This document shows positions 36,381-46,295 of a stretch of DNA of 64,000 bases, one piece after another (position 1 is the stretch's first letter; every line of letters starts with the position of its first letter). Origin of the DNA: an uncultured Coprococcus sp. (GTDB taxonomy: Bacteria; Bacillota; Clostridia; Lachnospirales; Lachnospiraceae); NCBI GenBank assembly GCA_934277375.1, contig CAKQTZ010000003.1, positions 62,001-126,000 on the forward strand, in the 5' to 3' direction. A model generated the notes under the pieces. That model ran no database searches. It worked only from the letters and a program-made list of their open reading frames with translations, and had not been told where the DNA came from. The translations under genes were made by a program, and so were the position numbers.

Positions 36381-36647
36381 ATGATAACAAAAGAGCAGAA
36401 GCAGGAAATCGTAGCTAAGTACGGTAAGGATGCAAACGACACAGGTTCAACAGAGGTTCAGATCGCACTTCTTACAGCAAGAATCAACGATCTCAACGGA
36501 CATTTCAAGGCTAATCCAAAGGATCATCACTCAAACCGTGGTCTTCTTAAGATGGTTGGTCAGAGAAGAAACCTTCTTGCATACCTCAAGAGCAAGGATA
36601 TCGAGGCATACAGAAAGCTCATCGAGAGCCTTGGACTTAGAAAGTAA
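36381..36647 (+). CDS. rpsO: 30S ribosomal protein S15
   Basis: An 88-residue S15. ATG 36381 follows AGGAGG (36367-36372), giving [15 protein letters not shown]. The family core is intact: [36 protein letters not shown]. It binds 16S rRNA at the central domain junction in early 30S assembly. It lies upstream of pnp as in many bacteria, but a terminator and a second promoter separate them. Confidence 0.98.
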   Translation: MITKEQKQEIVAKYGKDANDTGSTEVQIALLTARINDLNGHFKANPKDHHSNRGLLKMVGQRRNLLAYLKSKDIEAYRKLIESLGLRK

Positions 36648-36681
36648 TTTCTATTCGAGCCTTAATACAATAACAATTATG

Positions 36682-36712
36682 GGAATCATGTGTACACGCA
36701 TGATTCCTTTTT
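36682..36712 (+). terminator. Terminator after rpsO
   Basis: GGAATCATG (36682-36690) pairs with CATGATTCC (36699-36707), followed by TTTTT. Confidence 0.93.
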
Positions 36713-36768
36713 ATTTGCCCGGACACTTTTTTATGGTATCAAATAGTGTAAACAGAGGTGTTTGGATA

Positions 36769-36797
36769 TTGTATTTTTTATATTCGTATGATAAAAT
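36769..36797 (+). promoter_or_regulatory. pnp promoter
   Basis: TTGTAT (36769-36774), 17-base spacer, TAAAAT (36792-36797), leaving a leader of about 150 bases before pnp. Confidence 0.6.
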
Positions 36798-36804
36798 TTA
36801 AAAG

Positions 36805-36920
36805 ATTGTGGAATGACATATCGAGACTTCTATAAAGAATATCATGGATCATCGCTGAAAGATGGCAAAAAGGTTATAAGACATGGTGTTTTTTATAGTT
36901 GTTTCGACGTCTTCCACAAT
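36805..36920 (+). promoter_or_regulatory. pnp leader with long-range stem
   Basis: ATTGTGGAA (36805-36813) is complementary over 9 bases to TTCCACAAT (36912-36920), closing a loop of about 100 bases in the pnp 5' leader. In Escherichia coli a long pnp leader stem cut by RNase III mediates PNPase autocontrol. A similar role here is inference. A 40-codon ORF (36813-36935) inside has no ribosome site. Confidence 0.35.
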
Positions 36921-36952
36921 ACAAATAAATATTAAATCAAGGAGATTTTGAG

Positions 36953-39049
36953 ATGAGTAAGGAATTCAAGAGATACCAGAAAGAGATCGCTGGCAGAATG
37001 CTCACTGTCGATATAGGCAGAGTAGCTGCACAGGCAAATGGTGCTGCATTTATCAAGTACGGTGACACAACAGTGCTTTCAACATGTACAGCTTCAGAGA
37101 AGCCAAGAGACGGAATCGATTTCTTCCCGCTTTCAGTAGAGTATGAGGAGAAGTTATATTCAGTAGGAAAGATACCTGGAGGATTCAACAAGAGAGAGGG
37201 TAAGGCGTCAGAGAACGCTGTTCTCACATCACGTGTAATCGACAGACCTATGAGACCTCTTTTCCCTAAGGACTATAGAAATGACGTAACACTCAACAAT
37301 CTTGTTATGTCAGTCGATCCTGAGTGCAGACCAGAGCTGGTTGCAATGCTCGGATCATCTATCGCAACATGTATATCAGACGTTCCATTTGACGGACCAT
37401 GTGCCATGACACAGGTAGGTCTCATCGATGGAGAGTTCATCATCAACCCAACACAGAAGCAGTGGGATGAGGGTGATCTGAAGCTCACAGTTGCATCTAC
37501 ATCACAGAAGGTTATCATGATCGAGGCCGGTGCAAACATAGTACCAGAGGCTAAGATGATCGAGGCTATATATATGGCTCATGATATCAACCAGGACATC
37601 ATCGCATTTATCAATGAGATAGTAGCTGAGGTTGGCAAGCCAAAGCATTCATATGTAAGCTGTGCAGTTCCAGAGGAGCTCTTTGCAGCGATCAAGGAGA
37701 TCGTTCCTCCAGCAGCTATGGAGGAGGCTGTATTCTCAGATGAGAAGCAGGTTCGCGAGGAGAACATCAGACAGATCACAGAGAAGCTTGAGGAGGCATT
37801 TGCAGACAACGAGGAGTGGCTTGCAGTTCTTCCAGACGCTATATACCAGTATCAGAAGAAGACAGTAAGAAAGATGATCCTCAAGGATCACAAGAGACCT
37901 GATGGACGAGCTATCAACCAGATCAGACCACTTGCTGCTGAGGTTGACATCATTCCTAGAGTTCACGGTTCAGCTATGTTCACAAGAGGACAGACACAGA
38001 TCTGTAACGTGTGTACACTCGCTCCACTTTCTGAGATCCAGAGAGTTGACGGACTTGATGAGAACGTTACATCAAAGAGATATATGCACCACTATAACTT
38101 CCCTGCTTACTCAGTAGGTGAGACAAAGGTTTCAAGAGGACCAGGACGTAGAGAGATCGGACACGGCGCACTTGCTGAGAGAGCACTTCTTCCAGTGCTT
38201 CCAAGCGAGGAGGAGTTCCCATATGCTATCAGAACAGTATCAGAGACATTTGAGTCAAATGGTTCTACATCAATGGCATCAACATGTTCATCATGTATGT
38301 CGCTCATGGCTGCCGGTGTTCCTATCAAGGCTATGGTTGCCGGTATATCATGCGGACTTGTAACAGGTGATACAGATGATGATTACATCGTTCTCACAGA
38401 TATCCAGGGACTTGAGGATTTCTTCGGAGATATGGACTTCAAGGTAACAGGTACTACAGAGGGTATCACAGCTATCCAGATGGATATCAAGATCCACGGT
38501 CTTACAAGACCTATCGTTGAGGAGGCTATCGCAAGAACACGTGAGGCAAGATTATTCATCATGGAGACATGTATGAAGCCAGCCATCGCAGCTCCAAGAC
38601 CAACAGTTAATGAGTTCGCACCAAAGATCAAGCAGATCAAGATCGACCCTGAGAAGATTGGTGAGGTTATCGGACAGAGAGGTAAGACCATCAACACTAT
38701 CATCGAGGAGACAGGTGTTAAGATCGATATTGACGACGAGGGAAGAATCTCTATCTGTGGCGTAGAGCAGGCGGGTATGGACAAGGCCATCGAGATGATC
38801 AACATGATTGTAGAGCCTCTTGAGGTTGGCAAGAACTACCATGGCAAGGTCGTTAAGGTTATCGACTGTGGAGCTATCGTATCACTTGCACCTAACAAGG
38901 ACGGACTCATCCACATCTCAAAGCTTTCAGACAAGAGAGTTGCAAAGGTTGAGGATGTCGTAAATGTTGGCGATGAGGTTGATGTTAAAGTCATCAAGAT
39001 TGATGAGAGAGCAGGAAGAATAAGCCTGAGCCTCAAGGATGTGCAGTAA
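36953..39049 (+). CDS. pnp: Polyribonucleotide nucleotidyltransferase (PNPase)
   Basis: A 698-residue PNPase. It has two RNase PH-like domains: the first (1-215) includes DTTVLSTCTAS and NKREGKASENAVLTSRVIDRPMRPLF. The second (about 315-540) includes PDGRAINQIRPL, FTRGQTQ and GDTDDDYIVLTDIQGLEDFFGDMDFKV. A KH domain (GEVIGQRGKTI) and an S1 domain (C-terminal 70 residues) follow. It degrades RNA 3' to 5' with phosphate. AAGGAG precedes the ATG. Codon use is strongly biased toward ACA, GTT and CTC, as in highly expressed genes. Confidence 0.98.
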   Translation: MSKEFKRYQKEIAGRMLTVDIGRVAAQANGAAFIKYGDTTVLSTCTASEKPRDGIDFFPLSVEYEEKLYSVGKIPGGFNKREGKASENAVLTSRVIDRPMRPLFPKDYRNDVTLNNLVMSVDPECRPELVAMLGSSIATCISDVPFDGPCAMTQVGLIDGEFIINPTQKQWDEGDLKLTVASTSQKVIMIEAGANIVPEAKMIEAIYMAHDINQDIIAFINEIVAEVGKPKHSYVSCAVPEELFAAIKEIVPPAAMEEAVFSDEKQVREENIRQITEKLEEAFADNEEWLAVLPDAIYQYQKKTVRKMILKDHKRPDGRAINQIRPLAAEVDIIPRVHGSAMFTRGQTQICNVCTLAPLSEIQRVDGLDENVTSKRYMHHYNFPAYSVGETKVSRGPGRREIGHGALAERALLPVLPSEEEFPYAIRTVSETFESNGSTSMASTCSSCMSLMAAGVPIKAMVAGISCGLVTGDTDDDYIVLTDIQGLEDFFGDMDFKVTGTTEGITAIQMDIKIHGLTRPIVEEAIARTREARLFIMETCMKPAIAAPRPTVNEFAPKIKQIKIDPEKIGEVIGQRGKTINTIIEETGVKIDIDDEGRISICGVEQAGMDKAIEMINMIVEPLEVGKNYHGKVVKVIDCGAIVSLAPNKDGLIHISKLSDKRVAKVEDVVNVGDEVDVKVIKIDERAGRISLSLKDVQ

Positions 39050-39101
39050 ATAATTACTAACTATAAGGGTGTATGATATTATTTTATAAGGGTAAATCTG
39101 A

Positions 39102-39141
39102 TGTCTCGAAGCCGGTCTGTCATATGACCGGTTCCGGGGCA
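39102..39141 (+). terminator. Strong hairpin after pnp, no U tract
   Basis: A 16-position stem (39102-39117 with 39126-39141), 15 positions paired counting G-U pairs, closes an 8-base loop (TGTCATAT). It is followed by TTCTAATAAC, not a T run. It could be a weak terminator or an RNA-stabilising 3' end of the pnp message. Confidence 0.5.
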
Positions 39142-39214
39142 TTCTAATAACTGCAATAAATGCAGACAGAAAGCAAACTAAAATAAATGCTAAAGCAGAT
39201 TTAAGGGGGAACAT

Positions 39215-41617
39215 ATGAAATACGGTTATTTTGATGAACAACACAAAGAGTACGTAATTGACAGACCGGACACACCGGCACCTTGGGCGAACTACCTCGG
39301 TTCACCGGAATATGGAGCTATAATCTCCAACAATGCGGGAGGTTACAGCTTTGAGAAGTCAGGAGCAAACGGAAGAATACTGAGATACATATTCAACAGC
39401 TTTGACCAGCCTGGAAGATATGTATATCTTAGAGATGATGATACAAAGGATTACTGGTCAGCATCATGGCAGCCGGTTGGCAAGAGCCTTGATGTGTACA
39501 AGAGTGAGTGCCACCACGGAACAGCATACACCAAGATGTATGCAGAGTATTCTGATATCAAGTCAGAGGTGCTGTATTATGTTCCGCTTAACAAGACACA
39601 CGAAGTGTGGAAGGTGAGAGTTACAAACAATTCAGACAAGCCACGTAACCTCTCAGCTATAGGATACTGTGAATTTACAAATGACTGCAACTATGAGCAG
39701 GATCAGGTAAATCTTCAGTACACACTGTTCATAACCAGAACATATTTCATGGACAACAATAAGATCCTTCAGGTCATCAACGAGAACGTTGAGAAGGCTG
39801 AGATCAATGGAAGCAAGGCTAACAGAAGATTCTTTGCACTTGCAGGAAGCGATGTTGCGTCATACTGTGGCGACAAGGAGGAGTTTCTTGGAAGATATCA
39901 CGGCTATGGTGATCCTGTCGGAGTTATAAATGGTGATCTTGGCAACAAGCTCAACTACAACAGCAATGCCTGCGGTGGACTCCAGACAAAGTTCACACTT
40001 GCTCCGGGCGAGTCGAAGGATTTTGCATTTATAGTTGGAATGAAGGACAATGACGCTGCAAATGCTGTCATAGCCGGATATGCAGATCCTGCTGCAGCAT
40101 GTCAGAAGGAGCTTGATGAGCTGATAGAGTACTGGCATTCAAAGCTCAACAACTTCCAGGTACACACACCAAGTGATTCATTCAACAATATGGTTAATAC
40201 ATGGAATGCGTACCAGTGTTTCATGACATTCATATGGTCAAGAGCTGCATCGTTCTCATATTGCGGCCTCAGAAACGGATATGGATACAGAGACACAGTT
40301 CAGGATATCCAGGGTGTTATTCACCTTGCACCTGAGATGGCTCTTGAGAAGATCAGATTCATGCTGTCAGCACAGGTTGACAACGGCGGCGGACTTCCAC
40401 TTGTAAAGTTCACACACAATGCAGGACACGAGGATACGCCGGATGATCCTTCGTATGTACAGGAGACAGGACATCCTGCATACCGCGCAGATGACGCACT
40501 GTGGCTGTTCCCAACCGTATACAAGTATATTGCAGAGTCGGGCAATATTGACTTCATAGATGAGGTTATTCCATTTGCCAACAAGGATGAGGGCACAGTA
40601 TACGAGCACTTAAAGAGAGCGATCGATTTCTCTATGAACAGACTTGGAGACAACGGTATGCCTGCAGGACTCTGGGCAGACTGGAATGACTGTCTTAGAC
40701 TTGGAAAGAGAGGCGAGTCAACATTTGTTGCTATGCAGCTCTACTATGCAATGACAGTTATCAAGTATTTTGCAGAGATGAAGGATGACACAGAGTACAT
40801 AGATTATATCAACAGCATTCAGTACAAGATGGGGGAGACCATCCAGGAGAAGTGCTGGGAGGATGACAGATTTATCCGTGGATACAAGGAAGGTGGACAG
40901 GTCATTGGCTCAAAGAACGATCCTGAGGCAAGTATGTGGCTGAACCCTCAGTCATGGGCAGTTATAAGCGGACTTGCAACAAGAGAGCAGTCCGAGCTTG
41001 CGCTTGAGTCGGTTCACAGAGAGCTTAACACAGAGTATGGCGTAAGACTTATGTTCCCTCCATACAGAGAGCATGCATTTGACGGAGCACTCATGCTTCT
41101 GTTCAATGCAGGAACAAAGGAGAATGCAGGTATATTCTCACAGCCACAGGGCTGGATCATACTTGCCGAGGCACTCATGGGACATGGAAACAGAGCGTTC
41201 GAGTATTTCAATGAGAGCTCACCTGCATCTATGAATGACAAGGCAGAGATCAGAAAGCTTGAGCCATATTGTCACGGACAGTTCACAGAGTCTGTGGGAA
41301 GCCCATTTGAGGGGCGTGCTCATGTACACTGGCTCACAGGTACAGCATCCACATGTATGGTAGGCTGCGTTGAGGGAATCATGGGTATGAGACCTGACTT
41401 TGGCGGAATCAAGATCGCACCTTCAGTTCCATCAGACTGGAAGGAGTTTGAGATTGAGAAGATGTTCAGAGGTAAGAAGCTTTCTATCAAGGTACAGAAT
41501 CCAGATGGACATGAGAGCGGTTTCCAGAGCATGACGCTTAATGGCGAGAAGCTGGAATATAATTATATCCCTGCTGATAAGCTTGTTGACGAAAATGAGA
41601 TAGTTCTTGTTATGTAA
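39215..41617 (+). CDS. Cellobiose phosphorylase, GH94
   Basis: An 800-residue GH94 phosphorylase of about the length of known cellobiose phosphorylases. The N-terminal beta-sandwich begins MKYGYFDEQHKEYVIDRPDTP and contains GYCEFTNDC. The (alpha/alpha)6 barrel includes NGYGYRDTVQDIQGV and GLWADWNDCLRLGKRGES with putative catalytic Asp492. The C-terminal part has YCHGQFTESVGSPFEGRAHVHWLTGTA. It cleaves cellobiose with phosphate to glucose and glucose 1-phosphate, saving ATP. GGGGGA ribosome site. It is cytoplasmic and could act after the GH5 cellulase. Confidence 0.93.
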   Translation: MKYGYFDEQHKEYVIDRPDTPAPWANYLGSPEYGAIISNNAGGYSFEKSGANGRILRYIFNSFDQPGRYVYLRDDDTKDYWSASWQPVGKSLDVYKSECHHGTAYTKMYAEYSDIKSEVLYYVPLNKTHEVWKVRVTNNSDKPRNLSAIGYCEFTNDCNYEQDQVNLQYTLFITRTYFMDNNKILQVINENVEKAEINGSKANRRFFALAGSDVASYCGDKEEFLGRYHGYGDPVGVINGDLGNKLNYNSNACGGLQTKFTLAPGESKDFAFIVGMKDNDAANAVIAGYADPAAACQKELDELIEYWHSKLNNFQVHTPSDSFNNMVNTWNAYQCFMTFIWSRAASFSYCGLRNGYGYRDTVQDIQGVIHLAPEMALEKIRFMLSAQVDNGGGLPLVKFTHNAGHEDTPDDPSYVQETGHPAYRADDALWLFPTVYKYIAESGNIDFIDEVIPFANKDEGTVYEHLKRAIDFSMNRLGDNGMPAGLWADWNDCLRLGKRGESTFVAMQLYYAMTVIKYFAEMKDDTEYIDYINSIQYKMGETIQEKCWEDDRFIRGYKEGGQVIGSKNDPEASMWLNPQSWAVISGLATREQSELALESVHRELNTEYGVRLMFPPYREHAFDGALMLLFNAGTKENAGIFSQPQGWIILAEALMGHGNRAFEYFNESSPASMNDKAEIRKLEPYCHGQFTESVGSPFEGRAHVHWLTGTASTCMVGCVEGIMGMRPDFGGIKIAPSVPSDWKEFEIEKMFRGKKLSIKVQNPDGHESGFQSMTLNGEKLEYNYIPADKLVDENEIVLVM

Positions 41618-41692
41618 TAATGGTGAGATAAGTTTCTTTGTCAGATAAGCTTCGCTATAAATGAATAAATACACCTTAAATGGTACATTGAT

Positions 41693-41723
41693 AATTAAGA
41701 AGGGCGTTCTGCCCTTCTTAATT
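41693..41723 (+). terminator. Terminator after GH94 gene
   Basis: AATTAAGAAGGGC (41693-41705) pairs with GCCCTTCTTAATT (41711-41723), a 13-bp stem with a 5-base loop. The T tract after it is weak (TATT), but the stem's own T-rich end helps. Confidence 0.8.
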
Positions 41724-41779
41724 TATTATGAGAGGTATCGGTTTTAATACTGATTTGTTCATGGGAAAGGTATGTATAT

Positions 41780-42451
41780 ATGGACGGTGAAAAGGAAGAT
41801 GGAAAGGTTCTCGCAGAGAGAATAAAACTTGCATCGGGATGTCATCTCCTGGACGCGGTTGATGGGGATTATATACTGATGTGTGGTATATATGGAGAGA
41901 TAGAGGGACACGAGAAACTGCCATCCGGTATGAAGAGTACAAATTATGAGGAGCTTCTGCCGGTGATAGCTCAGGCAGAGAATTGCAGGCAGATAAGGGG
42001 AGTCCTTGTGCTGGTGAATACACTTGGCGGTGATGTGGAGTCTGGGCTTGCCATATCAGAGATGATGGCAAGCTTGTCGGTTCCGGTAGTGACGCTTGTG
42101 CTTGGAGGAGGACATTCCATAGGAGTGCCACTTGCGGTGTCAGGAACAACATCATTCATAGTACCTACAGCAACCATGGTGGTCCATCCGATAAGGACAA
42201 ATACGGTTGTGCTGGGGGTGAAACAAAATTTTGAATACATTGAAAAAATGCAGGACAGGATAATTGATTTCACCACAGAACATTCGGGAATAAATAGAGA
42301 TGAATTTAAAAAACTTATGTTCAATACAAGGGAACTCACAAAAGATATAGGTTCGGTCCTGGTAGGAAGACAGGCAGTTGATGCCGGACTTATAGATTAT
42401 GTGGGGGGAATGAAGGATGCTTTAAAAAAACTGTATGACTTGATTAATTGA
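41780..42451 (+). CDS. tepA: ClpP-like serine protease, TepA type
   Basis: A 223-residue protein of the crotonase/ClpP fold. Putative nucleophile Ser113 sits in GGGHSIGVPLA, and His136 in TMVVHPIRT. The strand VLVLVNTLGGDVESGLAISEMM is the typical oxyanion region. Family members (TepA) in Bacillus are linked with protein export or cytoplasmic proteolysis. It has no signal peptide. The location between GH94 and uppP/ftsK is typical of Lachnospiraceae. Sequence alone does not show whether it can dock a Clp ATPase. Confidence 0.82.
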   Translation: MDGEKEDGKVLAERIKLASGCHLLDAVDGDYILMCGIYGEIEGHEKLPSGMKSTNYEELLPVIAQAENCRQIRGVLVLVNTLGGDVESGLAISEMMASLSVPVVTLVLGGGHSIGVPLAVSGTTSFIVPTATMVVHPIRTNTVVLGVKQNFEYIEKMQDRIIDFTTEHSGINRDEFKKLMFNTRELTKDIGSVLVGRQAVDAGLIDYVGGMKDALKKLYDLIN

Positions 42452-42508
42452 TAAAATGATAGTAAAATTCCATAGGATATTGTAGACGCAGAATCATGGA
42501 GGTTGGTC

Positions 42509-43387
42509 ATGAATCTTTTACAAGCGATATTGATGGGAATAATACAGGGTGCGACGGAGTTCCTTCCGGTGAGTAGTTCCGGGCATCTTGCCATATTTAA
42601 GAATATATTTGGAGTAAAGACGGATACAGGAATACTGTTTGATATATTGTTGCATTTTGGAACATTGGTAGCTATATTTATAGTCTATTGGCAGGATATA
42701 AAAAAACTTGTGATAGAGGGTATTAAGATAGTTGGAGACTGCTGCGTGAATCTGGTTAATTTCATAAGAAACAAAACGTCAGGGACACAGGAATATTCAT
42801 ATAGAAGGATAGTGTGTAGTGCTTATCGCAAGTTTGTTGTGTTGATACTTGTGTCTACGCTTACAACCACTGTGATAGCTGTTCCGTTTGAGAAAGTGAT
42901 AGGACATGCTGGAGACACACTTCTTATTCCTGGAATATGCCTGTGCATGACATCGGTTATTCTTTATTTTGCAGATAGGCTGCCTGCGGGAAGAAAAAGT
43001 GCGGCGAAGGCTACATATAGAAATGCGGTTTTTGTAGGTCTGGCACAGGCTGTAGCTACTCTGCCTGGAATATCCAGGTCAGGAAGCACTATAACTGCAG
43101 GACTGGCGTGCGGTTACAGCCGCAAATTCACTGTAAAATATTCATTTATCATGTCTATTCCTGCAGTGCTTGGCGCAGTTATACTTGAGATCCCGGATCT
43201 GGCCAAGTCACAGATACATGGATCAGAGGTTATAAATTATATTGTTGGAATGATAGTTGCTGGAGTCGTTGGCTATGTATGCATAAAATGCATGCTGTAT
43301 ACGGTAAAGAAAAAGAATTTTAAGGGCTTTTCGATTTATTGTCTTATTGCAGGATTTGTGTCAGTAATATGGTATTTCGTTGGCTAA
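42509..43387 (+). CDS. uppP: Undecaprenyl-diphosphate phosphatase (UppP/BacA)
   Basis: A 292-residue UppP. ATG 42509 follows GGAGG (42498-42502), better than the TTG two codons upstream. Motif 1 is GATEFLPVSSSGHL with catalytic Glu and Ser, and motif 2 is PGISRSGSTI. About seven hydrophobic helices. A central insert of about 30 residues (VNLIRNKTSGTQEYSYRR-like region) is on the inner side. It removes one phosphate from undecaprenyl diphosphate so the lipid carrier can be reused in cell wall synthesis, and confers some bacitracin tolerance. It precedes ftsK by 21 bases. Confidence 0.95.
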   Translation: MNLLQAILMGIIQGATEFLPVSSSGHLAIFKNIFGVKTDTGILFDILLHFGTLVAIFIVYWQDIKKLVIEGIKIVGDCCVNLVNFIRNKTSGTQEYSYRRIVCSAYRKFVVLILVSTLTTTVIAVPFEKVIGHAGDTLLIPGICLCMTSVILYFADRLPAGRKSAAKATYRNAVFVGLAQAVATLPGISRSGSTITAGLACGYSRKFTVKYSFIMSIPAVLGAVILEIPDLAKSQIHGSEVINYIVGMIVAGVVGYVCIKCMLYTVKKKNFKGFSIYCLIAGFVSVIWYFVG

Positions 43388-43408
43388 TAATCAGGATAGA
43401 GGTAGAAA

Positions 43409-46276
43409 ATGGCTGTTGCTAAGAATAAGTCAGGGAAAAAAACTACATCAAGTAGATCAAATGCCAGATCAAAAAACAATACTGCTGCTAAAAGGGAAAC
43501 ATCACAGAACCGCAGTTCGTCCACAAAGAAAAAAAGTAATACATCTGGCAGAAGTTCGGCGAGATCCAGGGCTGCGATAGAAAGAAAGGTGAGGGAGGAA
43601 GAGCTGGCGAGACAGAAACAAATGAGAAGAGAGATCATATTGATCGTTCTGTTTGCTTTTTCTGTGTTTCTTCTTCTGGCGAATTTCAGAATTTGTGGAA
43701 TCGTAGGAGATACGGTATCAGGGTTCTTTTTTGGAATAATAGGTTTCAGTGAGTACATATTTCCGGTATATCTGTTCGTCTCTGCGGCATATCTGATCTC
43801 TAATGATTTTAAAAGGAAAATAGTAAAAAAGGTCATATACTTTGGCGTTGTACTGATACTTATTTCAATGGTTTTCCAGGCCATTTATTCGTCTGGATTT
43901 GAATCCATCAAGGTATTGTATATGGACGGTTATAATAATCATTCGGGCGGTGGAGTTATATGCGGCGGAATATTCTTTGGTATAAGGACACTTCTGGGCG
44001 TTCCGGGAGCTTGCATTGTTATATTCATATTGGCGGTGATCATGTTTGTCCTTATTACGGAGATATCGGTTATAGATGAGATAAAGCTTTTGTTTGCTTC
44101 TATCAAGAGCAGTAGTACAGAAGAATACTATCCGGATGATGATGACGGCAGTGAGACGAACGATAATTATTATGTTCACGATATAAACAGATCTGAACAC
44201 AGAAAACCTGTCAGACCTGACGGAGCGCAAAATACTGAAAAGAGACATCGCAAACAGACCCATAGAACATCTCTGTCAAATCTTACTGTATACGGGTCAG
44301 AGAATACAACAGCTGCCACGAAAGAGCCGGCTGCTGAAAGTCCAAGGGACTTTTTTGCAATGGAAGACGTTCACGAGATTACTGCGGATGATACACATAG
44401 TGTAAACACAGTGGATATGTCATATGATGAATTTAACAACGATATCGAGAAGATAGTTATGATGGACAGTGAGGAGGTTGTGAATCCTGTACAGATAGAC
44501 AGAGAGAATCCTTGTGCAAAGAAAAAGGCCAGGAAAAAGTCTGCATCTGTGAAGAAAACTGTTGAGGTGGTGATTCCGGAGACGGTAGATAACGAACCTG
44601 AACCTGCAACAGTGTTCGAAGACGAGGAGGATATTCTTGCGGGTGCAGTGAATGGAAATATTCATCCTGAAAGTGTGTCTGACTATAATCCTCTGTATGA
44701 TTCAGCGTTTGTGGATGAGGAACCAGTCAATTCAACGCCGGGCACGGTAAAGAGACAGATAAAACAGGAGGAGAATTCAAAGCAGTATCAGGAGGGGAGA
44801 AAATACAGGTTCCCGACTGCAGCATTGTTAAATCAGCCGCCTAAGAGCAATAACTCCAACAGGGATGCCCATGTCAGAGAGACGGCTATCAAGCTCAAGA
44901 ATACCCTTGAGACATTTGGCGTCAATGTAACCATAACAAACTATAGCTGCGGACCTGCGGTTACGAGATTTGAGATGCAGCCGGAGCAGGGAGTAAAGGT
45001 CAGCAAGATACTGAACCTTGCGGATGACATCAAGCTTAACCTTGCAGCGGCTGATATCCGTATAGAGGCTCCGATACCTGGCAAGGCAGCGATAGGTATA
45101 GAGGTCCCAAACAAGGAGAACTCCATTGTGGCGTTCCGGGAGCTTATTGAATCAGATAATTTCAAGAACCTTAAGTCCAAAGTGGCATTTGCGGTTGGTA
45201 AAGATATAAGTGGACAGGTCATCGCGACTGATATTGCTAAGATGCCGCATCTTTTGATCGCCGGAGCCACAGGTTCAGGTAAATCGGTGTGTATCAATAC
45301 ACTAATAATGAGTATACTGTATAAAGCTACTCCGGAAGAGGTTAAGCTCATCATGATAGATCCTAAGATGGTCGAGCTTGCATGCTACAATGGCATACCA
45401 CATCTTCTGATACCGGTCGTAACAGATCCAAAGAAGGCGGCAGGGGCACTAAACTGGGCTGTCATGGAGATGACCAGACGATACCAGCTTTTTGCCGAGC
45501 ATAGTGTGCGTAATATACAGGGATATAATGACAAGGTTGCAAATGCCGTTATAGCTGGAGCTGATGGAGAAAAGCTGACGAAGATGCCACAGATAGTGGT
45601 TATAGTGGATGAGCTTGCGGATCTCATGATGGTTGCCCACGGCGAGGTCGAGGATGCTATAGTTAGACTTTCACAGCTTGCCAGAGCGGCGGGAATACAT
45701 CTTGTCATAGCGACACAGAGACCGTCAGTCGATGTCATAACGGGTCTTATAAAGGCGAATGTTCCATCGAGAATAGCATTTGCAGTTTCGTCGGGAGTTG
45801 ATTCCAGGACCATACTTGATATGGTAGGAGCGGAGAAGCTTCTTGGAAAGGGAGATATGCTGTTCTATCCGACAGGCTATCCTAAGCCAGTCAGAGTACA
45901 AGGCGCATTTGTGTCAGATGATGAGGTTACAGCCGTTGTTGACTTTCTTAAGAACAGTAACGGTGTGGGAACATATGATGACGAGGTGGCTAAGTCCATA
46001 TCGGGAAGTGGCGGTTCAGGTGCCACGGCGATAGGCGGGGCTTCAGCCAGTGATAAGGATGAATATTTCGTGGAAGCGGGAAGATTCATCATAGAGAAAG
46101 AAAAAGCTTCGATAGGTATGCTTCAGAGAACGTTCAAGATTGGCTTTAACAGGGCAGCGAGGATTATGGATCAGCTGATGGCTGCGGGAGTAGTTGGCCC
46201 GGAGGAGGGCACAAAGGCCAGAAAGATCCTGATGAGCCAGGAACAGTTCGATGAATATATAGACACTAATTTATAG
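43409..46276 (+). CDS. ftsK: DNA translocase FtsK/SpoIIIE
   Basis: A 955-residue FtsK/SpoIIIE translocase. The first 60 residues are basic and low-complexity (K/S/R-rich). Four transmembrane helices lie at about 70-230. A long acidic linker (to about 470) follows. The RecA-like motor carries Walker A GATGSGKS (619-626) and Walker [13 protein letters not shown]. The C-terminal gamma winged helix ([21 protein letters not shown]...) recognises KOPS/SRS sites. It pumps DNA at division septa and may activate XerD. SD AGAGGT. Confidence 0.96.
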   Translation: MAVAKNKSGKKTTSSRSNARSKNNTAAKRETSQNRSSSTKKKSNTSGRSSARSRAAIERKVREEELARQKQMRREIILIVLFAFSVFLLLANFRICGIVGDTVSGFFFGIIGFSEYIFPVYLFVSAAYLISNDFKRKIVKKVIYFGVVLILISMVFQAIYSSGFESIKVLYMDGYNNHSGGGVICGGIFFGIRTLLGVPGACIVIFILAVIMFVLITEISVIDEIKLLFASIKSSSTEEYYPDDDDGSETNDNYYVHDINRSEHRKPVRPDGAQNTEKRHRKQTHRTSLSNLTVYGSENTTAATKEPAAESPRDFFAMEDVHEITADDTHSVNTVDMSYDEFNNDIEKIVMMDSEEVVNPVQIDRENPCAKKKARKKSASVKKTVEVVIPETVDNEPEPATVFEDEEDILAGAVNGNIHPESVSDYNPLYDSAFVDEEPVNSTPGTVKRQIKQEENSKQYQEGRKYRFPTAALLNQPPKSNNSNRDAHVRETAIKLKNTLETFGVNVTITNYSCGPAVTRFEMQPEQGVKVSKILNLADDIKLNLAAADIRIEAPIPGKAAIGIEVPNKENSIVAFRELIESDNFKNLKSKVAFAVGKDISGQVIATDIAKMPHLLIAGATGSGKSVCINTLIMSILYKATPEEVKLIMIDPKMVELACYNGIPHLLIPVVTDPKKAAGALNWAVMEMTRRYQLFAEHSVRNIQGYNDKVANAVIAGADGEKLTKMPQIVVIVDELADLMMVAHGEVEDAIVRLSQLARAAGIHLVIATQRPSVDVITGLIKANVPSRIAFAVSSGVDSRTILDMVGAEKLLGKGDMLFYPTGYPKPVRVQGAFVSDDEVTAVVDFLKNSNGVGTYDDEVAKSISGSGGSGATAIGGASASDKDEYFVEAGRFIIEKEKASIGMLQRTFKIGFNRAARIMDQLMAAGVVGPEEGTKARKILMSQEQFDEYIDTNL

Positions 46277-46295
46277 AAAGCGGAGGATAAGAGCT

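Noticed and set aside
36813..36935. A 40-codon ORF in the pnp leader
   Set aside because: No ribosome site before its ATG, and it overlaps the inverted repeat; no recognisable family.
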